DNA of 64,000 nt, taken from Edaphochlamys debaryana (lineage: Eukaryota; Chlorophyta; Chlorophyceae; Chlamydomonadales). Positions 1-10,931 of the stretch are shown piece by piece. The notes beneath the pieces were generated by a model. It was given only the letters and a program-made list of their open reading frames with translations. It was not told the DNA's origin and did not search any database. The stretch lies in contig JAEHOE010000123.1 in the NCBI GenBank assembly GCA_016858145.1, positions 186,001 to 250,000 of the forward strand, written 5' to 3'. The first letter of the stretch is position 1. The number at the start of each line of letters is the position of its first letter. The translations under genes were made by a program, and so were the position numbers.

Positions 1-68
1 CGTGTCGATCCCTGACTTGATTGGTATGTCCGGTTCCGTCCCTCCCGTCCCCTCGCTTTCCATCCCAG

Positions 69-235
69 GCTCTTGGAAGCCCAAGCCCACCACCTCGGTC
101 CTCGTTCCGTTCTGGTCGCCCCCGACCACGTCCTTCACGGCGACCTCGTCTCAGCTCCTAAGCCTCCGCACGGGATACACCGGCAAGCTCTACGTCACGC
201 TACACTACGTCAGCGGCAAGACCTGCGCGCACTAG
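69..235 (+). CDS. Last exon of a secreted hydroxyproline-rich matrix/wall protein (5' part outside window)
   Basis: A CAG acceptor at 66-68 opens a 55-residue exon beginning SWKPKPTTS and ending in LHYVSGKTCAH and a TAG stop at 233-235. It is clearly paralogous to the last exon of the gene at 5660-8207 (SWKPKPSTT ... LHYVSTKTC), with the same acceptor, the same phase (a split Gly codon) and nearly the same length. I therefore infer a second member of the same pherophorin-like family whose rod and N-terminal domains lie upstream of the window. Bases 1-68 are intron. The exon forms the end of the C-terminal globular domain of an extracellular protein. Function beyond the matrix role is not readable from this piece. 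Confidence 0.72.
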
Positions 236-1467
236 CGCGCAAGCACTCGTTCATACATACATGCATCCATAGGCATCAGGACAGTGAGGCGCATGTTTGG
301 GATGGCCCCAGCCAGGGGGCTGCGTGGCCCCATGGACGCTCTCACACAAAGGACACATAGAGAAAGGGGATGGGCGCACATACATGCTGCTGCCGTGGGT
401 GCAGTAGGCCACCGCCGTGGGCAGGGTACGTGGCTGTGGGTCATGTTCTTTTGCAATAGACATCTTGGCTCGCTCGGGAGGCCTCGCTCATCCAGTCTCG
501 TGCGTGAGACTGTGCACAAAGTTACACCTGGCCATCCGCCAGCGCCATCTGTTTATACTGAATATCTAAGCTTTTGGATTTCTCCCGCCACGGTCTCCGT
601 GCTCGCAAAACGAATGACTCAAGCCCTCAAGCGGCGTACGTTACCATCCGCATTTGGCATAGGTCCTTACCGTGTTGCATGAGCCTTTGCAGTGTGCCAC
701 CATCAGTGCTGGGAGTTGAGTGCGTGGGCGCCATGTACACACGCGTCGCAGGACGTCTCAGGGCGATGTTTCATGGCTGCCCTGCTGCTAGAGGATGGCC
801 AGGGACTCAGGTCAGAATGGTAGACTTGCAGAGGCGGGGGGACTGGCTAGATACCGGTGGCTCGGCCAGGGTGTCTGCCGCCGGCGCCGCTGCCGGCGCC
901 ACCCCTAAATGAGTGATTTCGACGACAGAGAGCGGGTCACCTGCAGCCGTCCTCCAAGGGGAGGCGGCCGTGTTTTGAGGACTTGGGGAAGTACAGGGGC
1001 ACGTGCGGCGCGTTCCGCGCGAAGCGTCGGGGGTACCGTGGGCAGGAGGGTGCACGCGGAACGAAACATTATGTCGACCCGCGATGACAAGGCGTTAAGA
1101 TTTTGATTTCCCTGAACGGATACGAGTTTTTTAAGTTTAGATAGCAGCATCGCGCTTGGTCCGGGCTTGAGTTTGCACAGCAGCATCCTCGAAACAGCTT
1201 CGCGCAAACTTGACGGAACTACCTCGTTCTTAGCTTAACCGTATAAGGCATAGTGTATAACGGATGCATGCGTCGCTATTCGGGTCCGAGTTGGTGCGAC
1301 CGCGTTCCCAAACAACATGTTGACTTCGCGCCGGTCCAATGAATTCTCAACGACGCAGTGCAGCGGCGTGCAAGCCATAGCATGTGGCATCGCTGTATGG
1401 GCGTGACAAGCAAAAACGTGCACGGCTCCATGACGTGCTCCAACCCTAAGTCACCACTACCTCGGCT
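236..1467. other. Intergenic stretch, no supported gene
   Basis: This is downstream of the partial matrix-protein gene. It is less GC-extreme than the genes. The short open frames have no splice-consistent partners and no recognisable motifs. I see no RNA gene, and no clear TGTAA signal close to the stop at 235. Confidence 0.5.
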
Positions 1468-1505
1468 AACCCCCAGCTGTCCCCCCTTCCAGCCCCCTTG
1501 CTGAC

Positions 1506-1913
1506 CTGGAGCGGCAGCGAGGTCATGGCCAGCGGAATGCTGTAGGCCAAGGTGCTGAGCTCGTCGCAGGTGTAGTCGGGGGTCAAGCTGTCGGCCCAGC
1601 CGTTACAGCCCATCGCCGTGCAGCGCGTATCGCGGCAGCAGGCCCAAGATATGGAGCCGCGCTTGCAGCCCGAGAGGTCGATGGTGACACGCTGTGTCCC
1701 GGCAGCCATGTCCGCAGCCGAGCAGGTCACCGCCAAGCACCCCGCGCCTTGCGACCAGGTGTTGCTCGGTCCTCCTGTGAACCTCGAGCACGTGAAGCAG
1801 TTGTTTTGTAGCAGAGTGCGAGAGCCGAAGGCCGAGGCCTGAGCGAAGAGCGTCGCGCCGATGAGGGCGAGCGCGAGGGGCCACACGGCTGCAGAGGCGC
1901 TGCGGCGAGCCAT
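1506..1913 (-). pseudogene. 5' fragment (exon 1 only) of a matrix-protein gene in inverted orientation
   Basis: ATG at 1913-1911 opens a 136-codon exon with an N-terminal signal peptide (MARRSASAAVWPLALALIGA) followed by a Cys-rich domain (CCRDTRC, GCNGW motifs). It ends at CTCCAG followed by the donor GTCAGC. It is the same length as exon 1 of the gene at 5660 and differs by only a few residues (ELSTLAYSI here, ELSTVSYSV there). Similarity stops about 40 bp into the intron and no downstream exons follow to the left; the only terminal exon nearby (69-235) is on the opposite strand. I infer a truncated copy produced by the inverted duplication. It keeps its promoter and could still be transcribed, which makes it a possible source of antisense or chimeric RNA. 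Confidence 0.75.
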
Positions 1914-1992
1914 GGTGATGACACGGAGCGCTTGTAGAGTGCAATAGATGCAGAGCGGCGTAAGGTGGTCTGAAACAGGCTTCGGGGGCCCA

Positions 1993-1998
1993 TATATA
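1993..1998 (-). promoter_or_regulatory. TATA element of the left-arm copy
   Basis: TATATA on the minus strand about 80 bp upstream of the ATG at 1913, at the position matching TATAAA in the right arm. Position and conservation between arms support it; no start site is visible directly. Confidence 0.5.
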
Positions 1999-2687
1999 GC
2001 GAGTCGGGGCCACAAGGACCACACCGTACTCCGAAACGAAACCGCCAGAAACAGAAACTCCGCGCCGCACGCACCGAAGGGCTCAGGCTGCAGCGGAGCT
2101 CCCGATATGTACATGGGGGCATTGGCAACGCACGTGATGCTAGCTGATCGCGAAACGGCAAAGGTGGGAGGCTTCGGGAGGCTTCGGGTGGCGGGAATCG
2201 GCAGGTCAATGCATGGTCGCGGCTGTCAACGTTTTGACACCTACCGACGGGGACGCAAGAAGCGGACAGCACGCTTTACATGACTCACATGCTGTGGAGG
2301 ACTCTGGGCCCCGTCGGGTGCGGAGTGCAGAGTTGACCAACAGTCCCAGAAACGGGGATGCTGACGGCCGAGTCGGGCTCCGGTCGTCAGGATGGCCTCG
2401 GAAGGACAAGGGACTGCGGTCACGGTCTCTATCGGTGACGTGGGCGCACCCGAGTCCAGAGCACTCATGGCCACGCACCGGCCCCCAGCGGCGGTGGTGC
2501 CCTGTGGTGCCTGCCCTTCCCAGTAGCTCCTTACAGTCCTCGGTGGTTACAATGAGGGACCCCAGCGGGGTACACGGCAGCTGAACGCCGTGGCTTGACA
2601 GCCAACCTCACGGGCTTACCCCCTACAAGCCAGCACGCCGCCCCCTAGCTTGAACGGCAGGGCCCCTACCCGGGCTCCAAAAGAGAT

Positions 2688-4515
2688 CTAGTGAAGACCA
2701 TCCATCACCTCAACGTGGGGCATGTAACGCACATCTCCCTCCTCAGTCACGGCCAAAAAGGGGTGGTCCTCAGGCACCGTGTCCCAATCTGACGGGGCTG
2801 ACCCCACCCCGGCAAAGCACTGAAGGCGCGCTTCAAGCTCTCCCCTCGCCAGCGCCCTTGCCTGCATGATCAGACCCTGTGCACCCCGATGCGCGTACTT
2901 GTAGCGTCGTGCTTGCTCCATGGCCCCAACGGCGGCCAAGCACACCACATCCCAAACTTGCTGCTGAATGCCCGCGGGGGCCTGCACCAACCAAACCTCA
3001 TGCCTCTTGACTGCCCGACCAATCGCATCGCTCAATCTTGTGCGCACTGCCATCGTTGCCGCACACGACCAGAAATGGTGGAGCCGGTCACCTTGGTTCA
3101 TCGCCTGCCCAGACGGGCACCTGGCTACCTCACTCGTGCCCAGCTGGGCTCGATGCATGCCAAACCCTGGATATCCGTCCATGGCAAGTCGCCACAGGGG
3201 CTCCTTGTTGCTTGCTTCCCACTTCAACTTCCACAAACGGGGCCAGACAGGCCTTCAGCCGCGTAACTTCAGCCTCCGCGGCCTCCCCCGTCCCCAAAGC
3301 CTCCCGAATAAACTCTGTATGCTTGTGCGCCAGTCGGGTGCGCGCTGGGCCCAGCTGCAGCTGGGTTGCAATCTGGACCGACAATTTGCTCAGAGCGACG
3401 TCCCCCCCACCCCACACTATCTGCTATTCTGCCCCACGCCTCGAGCTCAGACCCCGCAGGGCCGCCTGCAGCGCGCGCCGCGGCCACCCACCCCTCGGGC
3501 AGACGTCCCAGCAGGTCCTGCAGCCGCCTGGCCATTTCTGTCCCGTTTCTCAGTGCCAGGGGCAAGTCCTGTGTTTCTGTCCTAAGTATGTCACGCAAAA
3601 TTCTCTGGCCATACTCCCTATTGCACGCAGCGCGCGCCCGAGCGTGGGCCCTCCCAGCCACACCCCCCGACCCCACTCTCGACGATAATACTGCCTAGGG
3701 CATCTGCACACGTGACTGCCATGCCCACGGTCGTCAAGCCCCGTACTGCAAACAGGTCCCTAAACTCTGCCTCAATTCCTGTACTCACGTCTGATGCCGC
3801 CCGTGCGGGCAGGGCCGGGTTGCCCCACAGGGGCGCGTGGCGCACCCAGGGGCCCGCCGCCAGGGCCTCCGCGTTGATCACCGTGGCCGGGGGCAGGAAG
3901 GCCAGGCTGCCTACCAGCCGGGCCAGGGTCGGGGTGGTTGATGCCGGGACCGGCACGCCCAGGATGCGGGGGGTGCGCGGTTGGGTCCGGCCGCCGAACC
4001 GTCAGCAGGCTCAGGGGATGGGCAGCCGGGTGGAGGTGCCGGAGCATGGCCAGTAGGGCAGGGGTCCACTGCGGCTTATACTTCAGGCGGCCGCAGGCGC
4101 CCAGGATGCCCCTAATTGCCGAGGTTGCCTGCCTCGCCTGGGTGTGCTCTGTGAGGGGGAGCAGGCCAAAACCGCCGCCGCTGGGGGGGAGGTACATGCA
4201 GGTGACCGGGGCGCCGGCTGGGACGGAGTTCCTGTTGTTGCGGTACTGGGCTGGGGTCAGCCCACGGTCCTTACAGCTTCGCCTGTGCCAGTTTGCCTCT
4301 CGAGCGAGGGCCCCCTCCATGCCCCCCGGCCCCTCGCAGAGAGCGCTCGTGTACACGTGACCAGAAACCGTGGGGATGTTAGTGTGGGCGTCAGCAGCGA
4401 GAGCCCCCAATGCTCCCAGAGCTCTCCCGGGGATGGGATGCGCCTGCAGGCACCGGCGCATGGCTGTGCCGTCCCCGATATCGGGGCTGTGCGCGTCCTG
4501 TGGCAAGTGGCGCAC
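2688..4515 (-). pseudogene. LINE ORF2 C-terminal remnant (post-RT region and zinc-finger of zf-RVT type)
   Basis: Reading down the minus strand: 4515-3960 has GGGFGLLPLTEHTQARQATS, the post-reverse-transcriptase region of plant/algal L1-type elements. 3956-3620 has APLWGNPALPARAASDV followed by EFRDLFAVRGLTTVG, typical of the same proteins. 3236-2688 has WRLAMDGYPGF, then CPSG...DRLHHFWSC, the C..HH..C zinc-binding motif found at LINE C-termini. These pieces lie in different frames, so at least two frameshifts have accumulated. The family assignment rests on motif recognition only; the exact clade is not determined. Confidence 0.72.
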
Positions 4516-4590
4516 GGCGAGGCTAGGGGTGCAGTGATGCCGCCTGTTTCCAGATCAGGTCCTTGGAGGAGGTCGGCCTGGGCTACCCTC
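4265..4590 (-). repeat. Inner palindrome, left half (LINE segment)
   Basis: This is the reverse complement of about 4738-5058. Both halves encode the same peptide (MRHLPQDAHSPDIGDGTAM...) on opposite strands. The spacer between halves is roughly 150 bp. Confidence 0.78.
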
Positions 4591-4737
4591 GGCAATCCGC
4601 CCCCCGCCCAGCGTCGGGAACCGGACCACCATCCAGGCGTCCGTTCCATCTGCAACTGTCCTCGGTGGTTACAAGGGACCCCAGCGGGCCCCACCGTGCC
4701 CCAACAGACCAGCAGGCGGTTGGGGCCCGGGGGTGGC

Positions 4738-5058
4738 CGAGGGTTGCCCAGGCCGACCTCCTCCAAGGACCTGATCTGGGAACAGGCGGCATCACTGCAC
4801 CCCTAGCCTCGCCGTGCGCCACTTGCCACAGGACGCGCACAGCCCCGATATTGGGGACGGCACAGCCATGCGCCGGTGCCTGCAGGCGCATCCCATCCCC
4901 GGAAGAGCTCGGGGAGCATTGGGGGCTCTCGCTGCTGACGCCCACACTAACATCCCCACGGTTTCTGGTCACGTGTACACGAGCGCTCTCTGCGAGGGGC
5001 CGGGGGGCATGGAGGGGGCCCTCGCTCGAGAGGCAAACTGGCACAGGCGAAGCTGTAA
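4738..5058 (+). repeat. Inner palindrome, right half (LINE segment)
   Basis: Mirror copy of 4265-4590 on the plus strand with only a few substitutions. It abuts the right arm of the matrix-gene duplication at CTGTAAGGAGCTACTGGG (about 5053). Confidence 0.78.
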
Positions 5059-6105
5059 GGAGCTACTGGGAAGGGCAGGCACCACAGGGCACCACCGCCG
5101 CTGGGGGCCGGTGCGTGGCCATGAGTGCTCTGGACTCGGGTGCGCCACGTCACCGATAGAAACCTTGACCGCAGTCCCTTGTCCTTCCGAGTCCATCCTG
5201 ACCAACTCGGCCGTCAGCATCCCCGTTCTTGGTACTGTTGGTCAACGCTGCACTCCGCACCCGACGGGGCCCAGAGTCCTCCACAGCATGTGAATTGTGT
5301 AAAGCGTGCTGTCCGCTTCTTGCGTCCCCGTCGGTAGGTGTCAAAACGTTGGCAGCCGCGACCATTGACCTGCCGATTTCCGCCACCCGAAGCCTCCCGA
5401 AGCCTCCCACCTTTGCCGTTTCGCGATCAGCTAGCATCACTGCGTTTCCAATGCCCCCATGTACGTATCGGGAGCTCCGCTGCAGCCTGAGCCCTTCGGT
5501 GCGTGCGGCGCGGAGTTTCTGTTTCTGGCGGTTTCGTTTCGGAGTACGGTGTGGTCCTGGTGGTCCCGGCTCGCTATAAACGGGCCCCCGAAGCCTGTTT
5601 CAGACCACCTTACGCCGCTCTGCATCTATTGCTCTCTACAAGCGCTCCGTGTCATCACCATGGCTCGCCGCAGCGCCTCTGCAGCCGTGTGGCCCCTCGC
5701 GCTCGCCCTCATCGGCGCGACGCTCTTCGCTCAGGCCTCGGCCTTCGGCTCTCGCACACTGCTACAAAACAACTGCTTCACGTGCTCGAGGTTCACAGGA
5801 GGACCGAGTAACACCTGGTCGCAAGGCGCGGGGTGCTTGGCGGTGACCTGCTCGGCTGCGGACATGGCTGCCGGGACACAGCGTGTCACCATCGACCTCT
5901 CGGGCTGCAAGCGCGGCTCCATATCTTGGGCCTGCTGCCGCGATACGCGCTGCACGGCGATGGGCTGCAACGGCTGGGCCGACAGCTTGACCCCCGACTA
6001 CACCTGCGACGAGCTCAGCACCGTGTCCTACAGCGTCCCGCTGGCCATGACCTCGCTGCCGCTCCAGGTCAGCAAGGGGGCTGGAGGGAGGGACAACTGG
6101 GATCG
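5053..6105 (+). repeat. Right arm of the ~1.06-kb inverted duplication
   Basis: Mirror of 1468-2532. It contains the upstream region, TATA box, exon 1 and the start of intron 1 of the complete matrix-protein gene. Divergence between arms is a few percent by eye, so the duplication is fairly young or has been homogenised. Confidence 0.85.
5575..5580 (+). promoter_or_regulatory. TATA box of the matrix-protein gene
   Basis: TATAAA 80 bp upstream of the ATG at 5660, conserved in position with TATATA in the left arm. Confidence 0.6.
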
Positions 6106-8207
6106 TATGCGACTCGTCAGGGCTGCTCCTTTTTCCAAAGCCGCCGAGGCGTTCATCGTTTCCGATCGCTTTGTGCGCTTCTGACACCCCTCCCTCTCCC
6201 CGCCCGCGGCCCAGGTCCACGACGGCCAGGTCACCGGCAATGAGCCCTCCTGCTCCGGCAACGGCCTCGGCCCGCCCCGGACAGTGCTGCGGCGGCAGCA
6301 ACGGAGCCTGCGCAAACGGTGGAACGGGCGTCTGCAGCATCACCCTCGACCTCGCCTCCATCCCCAGCTGCCGCCCTCCCCCGCCTCCTCCGCCCAGCCC
6401 GCCGCCCCCTCCTCCGCCCAGCCCCCCTCCCCCGCCTCCTCCCCCGCCCCCGCCCAGCCCGCCGCCGCCCAGCCCCCCACCTCCTCCCCCACCGAGCCCG
6501 CCTCCCCCACCCCCGCCCAGCCCGCCTCCCCCGCCCCCGCCGAGCCCGCCTCCCCCGCCCCCCGCCCAGTCCTCCGCCTCCGCCTCCTCCTCCTCCCCCA
6601 CCCAGTCCCCCGCCCCCGAGCCCCCCGCCTCCTCCCCCACCGAGCCCACCGCCCCCTCCCCCTCCCAGTCCTCCTCCCCCGCCTCCTCCTCCTCCCCCAC
6701 CCAGCCCCCCGCCCCCGAGCCCCCCGCCTCCTCCCCCGCCGAGCCCGCCTCCCCCTCCCCCACCCAGCCCTCCCCCTCCGCCTCCTCCTCCTCCCCCGCC
6801 CAGCCCCCCGCCCCCGAGCCCCCCGCCTCCTCCCCCACCCAGCCCGCCGCCACCTCCCCCGCCCAGCCCCCCTCCCCCGCCTCCTCCCCTCCCCCACCCA
6901 GCCCCCCGCCTCCCAGCCCCCCGCCTCCACCTCCGCCCAGCCCCCCGCCCCCGCCCCCACCCAGCCCTCCCCCTCCGCCATGGACTCCGGGCATGCTGGT
7001 CAACGGCTGGTAAGCATTACGTAATTGCTGGCTTAAGAGGAAGAGAGCTTACCTACTTGGGGTCCGTCGACGGTCCACTGCGGCCCCCTGCACAGCCCTC
7101 CACATCACTCTGCACCTGAGCCCTGGCCCCCCTCTCACTGCCCTCGCAGGAACGCCGAGTGGATCTCTGACGTGTCTATGACCGGGAGCAATAACTGGGG
7201 GACGGTCTTCAACGTCCCGGCGCCCTCCCTCACGGCCTCGGTGAGACACCAGAGTCTGGTCCCGGACAGAATGATTGAAGAGACACTGCACCCCCTGACT
7301 TGCAACGTGTTGCCCCACGCACCAGGCTCTGCGCGGGCCTCAGCCCTTGTACACCCTCGCGTCTTCCTCACTTCACTCCTCCCAACTCCCGGCAGGTCGC
7401 TACCACCTCCGTCAACTATGCCTACATGTGCGCCGGCTGCGGCCAGAACACGGCGGGCCGGGGCGAGGCTGTCGGCGACTGATGATCACTATGTGAGTGT
7501 GCAGAGAGGATTCGGGCTGGGAGGAGACTTTCAGTGCGCCAGGAGGCACAGCTGGGGCATACCTAGTTAGGGGTTAGGGGTCAGTGCGAGGTAGACGCTA
7601 GACGGGGCAGGCCGGGCATATGCACATGGAATCTGGCCTCAATGTGTGACGCTTGCTGAAACACCGCAGCCCTGCGTTTGCCTCTGGACCTGACCCCCTC
7701 TCTCCTCGCTCCCCTCCTGCTCCCTCCGCAGCACCCGCACCCCGTCTTCCCCCCTGGCGTCCGGCGGCTTCACGGCCTCCGTAGCCATCACGACCGTGCC
7801 CTCGGGCTACGCAGTCAAGGACGTCAACCTGTTCCTGGGATACTCCTACCCCAAGAACTCGCCGGGTAGGGGCGGGGGCGACATGACGGGCCGCGCGAGC
7901 GCCGCCAGCGGAGTAAACGCACACGGCATACCCGGAGGTCCCCAATCCTATACGGCCCTTGGCTAGTGCAGATCACTTGGGAGATCAGGTGCTCACTCCT
8001 GTTCTACACCCCTCCTCCCCACCCGCCCCCATATCCCATCCAGGCTCCTGGAAGCCCAAGCCCAGCACCACGGCCCTGCCGCCCCTCAGCACCTCCCTCA
8101 CCGTCACCTCCTCGGCGACCCTCGCCGTCCCCAACGGTGGTCTCACGGAGGGGACGCTGCTCTACGTCGCGCTGCACTACGTGTCCACCAAGACCTGCTC
8201 GGGCTAA
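5660..8207 (+). CDS. Secreted hydroxyproline-rich (SPPPP) extracellular-matrix glycoprotein, pherophorin-like architecture, two apparent frame breaks
   Basis: Exons: 5660-6067, 6215-7009, 7150-7240, 7396-7492, 7732-7865, 8044-8207. Order of parts: signal peptide (LALALIGATLFAQASA); Cys-rich N-terminal domain (CCRDTRC, GCNGWADS, then QCCGG and GVCSITLDLASIPSC); about 200 codons of Ser-Pro-rich rod; C-terminal domain (WISDVSMTGSNNWG, VPSGYAVKDVNLFLGYS) ending KTCSG. Globular-rod-globular layout with Cys-rich ends is that of volvocine wall/matrix proteins, where the prolines are hydroxylated and glycosylated. Two problems: the frame entering exon 2 (VHDGQVTGNEPSC) must shift by one base near 6277 to reach QCCGG, unless splicing goes straight to the CAG at 6282-6284; and exon 4 meets TGA after GEAVGD, where one extra base would restore phase with exon 5. 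The copy may be a pseudogene or contain assembly errors. A specific pherophorin domain was not proven. Confidence 0.72.
6370..6985 (+). repeat. Proline-rich rod coding repeat, (CCNCC)n with AGC spacers
   Basis: Low-complexity CCT/CCC/CCG runs broken by AGC/AGT serine codons encode SPPPPPP-type units. All three plus-strand frames stay open across most of it; only the frame following ASIPSC and leading to WTPGMLVNGW joins to coding sequence on both sides. Such DNA is prone to slippage, which fits the neighbouring frame break. Confidence 0.85.
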
Positions 8208-8489
8208 GCCCGCGCAGTGCTCACAGGAGAGAGTGCACCCCGACCTGACAGCAGCTGGCGAAGTGTACTAGGTAGAGCATCGGGCAGACCATGCAACGCT
8301 CAAACGCGTCCTTAGATAGGCCCCGCTGTTCGGTTCATCTTCACCCCAATGCGCACGAGTGGGGGACCCCTTGGGAAACCCATACCCGCACAGCATTCGT
8401 CCCGGCAGGCAGGTTGGCATGCAGTAGACTAGTTGTGAGCCAGCTTGTCCGGTGCTGAGTTTACTCGTCCAGGACCATTGACTTGGATT

Positions 8490-8494
8490 TGTAA
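8490..8494 (+). promoter_or_regulatory. Possible TGTAA polyadenylation signal
   Basis: TGTAA, the usual volvocine poly(A) motif, 283 bp after the stop of the matrix-protein gene. Distance is plausible for a 3'UTR, but a second TGTAA lies near 8938. Confidence 0.4.
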
Positions 8495-10160
8495 TGACAC
8501 GTGCATTCAGAATTCATGTCTGAACTTCAATGGTTTCCCAGGTGTATTGGTTGTGAGGCGGGCCCGTGTGGCCCCTGGCGTCCTCAGGACCCCGCGGCAC
8601 ACATACCGTATTGCAGCTGCTGTGCTCAACCGGGACATGCCCAGTTGGGCCTTGGTGTCGGTGCAGAGAGCTGTGCTGCAATGTGTTTGTCGTTGGACTG
8701 GTACGACTGCGTGCGGTCGTCACAAGCAGGGTTGCACCTGGCATGTGACGGGCACGAGTACCCAAGCTGACAGAGCGCACGCAAAACTGGCACGAGTGGA
8801 AGGAATAGAAAGAGGAAGCATTCCTTATTTCCCTTGGCAAGGGAGGGGGCTCTGATGCGCGAGCTCGGATATGTATGGTTACATGAGTGACGAGTGGTGC
8901 CCGCCCCGCACATGGCACAGGTGGCCCCTGACGCCTGATGTAACCACCAAGTGATATTACCAAGTCATGCATGCACATCTAACGTGCACCCTCAAATGGA
9001 AATCCGGCCGCAACCATTGATGCAGCGACTGCATGCCCGCCGACAGGCCATGACAGCAGGACAGGCCATGACAGCTTGCCACGACTCGACGTGCCAGCTC
9101 TACTATACAAGCGGCAGTCAAAGACGCAGTTGCATGCTTAAACTACTCAATAACCCCGGACTATGCGCAGCTGGACAGAGTCCTCTTCTCGACAGGCTGA
9201 CCACTTGCACTCTGCCCGGTCCACTCAAGGGCATCACTAAAGAAAGCACTGAGACGCCTATGTTACATTCCGCCGGTGGCCCCAATGCCACCATTTCTAG
9301 ATGCCGCCCAAATCCTAAGCAAGCGGGACCTGTGCCCAACTCAGCAAACAGCTAGTCAACACTGCGGGCCCGCCCAAGCAGCCTGCTGAGAGAATAAAAG
9401 CACAGCAACAAATGGCGCATGCCTTTCAACGTCAGGTTTGGGGGCAGCGGCGAAGTGGGCGAATCATAATGTACAGTGCGTGGCTCCAACACATCTGTGG
9501 TTGGTTGACCACACTCCGATGCCTGGCAACGATGGCAAAAGCTTGCGGTACAATCGAACCGCCCCAACATGGCAGCGCCCGCCATGCCATCTAATACGCC
9601 TAGGCGGCTTCTGCCGCTGTGCGGGGGGCTCAGCCCAAAATTGTGAGCTCTGTGAATGCTAAGCCCGAAGGCCGTGTCTAGAGTTCTCTTCTCTTTGCCC
9701 TCTGGAACAACTGCCACGTGGCTGTGGCTCCAACCTCAACGCGCAACCCCTCCTCGCACTTGGGCCCTCCATCTGCGCTTCCACCAGGCGGCGCTGCACG
9801 TGATGCAGCGGTGTGTCACGTGCGGCTCCCGCTGCGCCAGGTCCCGCCAACCCGCCGGCACCACGTGTTGCCGCCCCGCCTTTGACGGGCTCTGGACGTG
9901 CCCCATCCCGGTCAACCCTGGTCGCATTCCGTGGCGAGTGCTTGTGCCCTCGACGGGTGCGGCCTCGCCGCTCATGCCGCGCTCCTCACCCCTTCCTAAC
10001 CCCCAGCCTTGAGTGGCTAGCAACCCCCGCGTCCGTCAGTGCTCCTGGCGCAGGGCGCTACGGAGGTTGCTGTGCTTAGCACGGAGGGCGCTCCCTCCGT
10101 GTCGATTCCTCCCCTGCTCGCTAATGCCGAGAGCGCGCCCGGCTCGCAACGGGGCGGGGC
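8495..10160. other. Intergenic stretch, no supported gene
   Basis: Moderate-GC sequence. Open frames are short and mutually inconsistent. One small direct repeat (GACAGGCCATGACAGC-like, twice near 9045-9075) is the only structure noticed. Confidence 0.5.
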
Positions 10161-10931
10161 TCATGCCGCGGAGCAGGCCTCCAGCACACGTGAGAGCGTG
10201 GCGAAGAAGTAGGCCAGCTTCCAGTACGTGACGTACGCGGTGGTTACGTCGTTGTATACCGCCCAGATCTGTGAGAGGATAGAGGGCGGGGAGATGCGCA
10301 GCGGAGTTCGTGTGGAAGGACGCAGGAAGAGAAGTGTAGGGCAGGGTGATAGCCTGACCCGGATTGAGAACAGTATACCGAAGCTGAGCAGCTCCCGACG
10401 CAGTAAAAGCGCTCGCAGGAAGCGGCCTGAGCCTGTCCCAACCGTGCAGGCTCCGCTGTGGTCCCGTCCACCTCCTAGGCCCGTCCTGCGTGCCCATACC
10501 TTGTAACCCAAGTCCTGCTTGATGCGCTTCTGGAGCTTCCAGGCCGTGTAGGTCACCGCGTCGTGGTATCGTTCACAGCCCCGCCGGTGCTCCATCAGGC
10601 GCTGCGGTAAGAGCGGGGTATGAGCGGGGCGGTGGGTGTTGTGCCGCGTGCCGAACGAGCAGACGCAAACCCAGCTCCTCAGCACGGGCCGGACCCAGCG
10701 TCCTCAGCCGAAGAGTTTGAGTGGGCGGGTAGTTGCAAAAGCGCGGCAACACGCACTCGCGCGAGCGGTCTTCCATGGGCGCGAAAGTCTGGTTGCGGGA
10801 GCGCGCCCAGTCTCGAGACGCACCTCTGCGTGCGCGATGCTAGCATGGTGCAGCACCTGGTGAGAGAACTGCCCTCCGCCTCCCAGGAACGGCACGGGGA
10901 ACAGCGAACCGGGACCAATGAGCATAACCAT
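10161..10931 (-). CDS. Small conserved-looking protein of unknown function (105 aa, three exons)
   Basis: Minus-strand exons 10931-10824, 10601-10500 and 10268-10161 join in phase 0 at every junction (donors GTGCGT and GTATGG; acceptors CCGCAG and TCACAG) to give 105 residues starting MVMLIGPGSLFPVPFLGGGG and ending RVLEACSAA. The ATG context (AAAATGG) is good, and no in-frame stop interrupts the three exons, which argues for a real gene. The middle is basic and helix-prone (WKLQKRIKQDLGYK), and the C-terminal third is aromatic and partly hydrophobic (YVTYWKLAYFFATLSRV), which could be a membrane or amphipathic helix. I do not recognise the family. It is divergent from UVR8, with 427 bp between start codons, so the two may share regulatory sequence. 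Confidence 0.6.

Larger units (their letters stand above)
1468..2532 (-). repeat. Left arm of a ~1.06-kb inverted duplication (promoter plus exon 1 of matrix-protein gene)
   Basis: Read on the minus strand this segment matches 5053-6105 almost base for base, covering the far-upstream region, TATA region, 5'UTR, exon 1 and the start of intron 1. Homology stops inside intron 1 near 1468 and at the LINE junction near 2532. The inner ~190 bp (about 2215-2400) occurs a third time at 43668-43852, so part of the arm is itself a dispersed repeat. Confidence 0.85.
2533..5052 (-). mobile_element. Degenerate, partly folded-back LINE (non-LTR retrotransposon) between the inverted arms
   Basis: The minus strand from about 4515 down to 2688 carries the C-terminal half of a LINE ORF2 broken into several frames. 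The adjoining 4740-5052 repeats the most upstream part of that ORF in the opposite orientation, giving an internal palindrome centred near 4660. The endonuclease and the reverse-transcriptase core are missing, so the element is 5'-truncated and dead. A short motif (GTCCTCGGTGGTTACAA) occurs at both 2532 and 4658, suggesting the element's end sequence is duplicated. The element exactly fills the gap between the two arms of the matrix-gene duplication. Confidence 0.75.

Noticed and set aside
5762..7003. 413-codon antisense frame rich in Gly/Glu
   Set aside because: Mirror of the proline-rich rod of the matrix-protein gene; the sense strand has signal peptide, Cys domains and splice sites.
6284..7024. 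Second plus-strand frame open across the rod (Pro/Ala-rich)
   Set aside because: It continues the frame of VHDGQVTGNEPSC but misses the QCCGG...ASIPSC block and the WTPGMLVNGW end; taken as a by-product of the one-base break.
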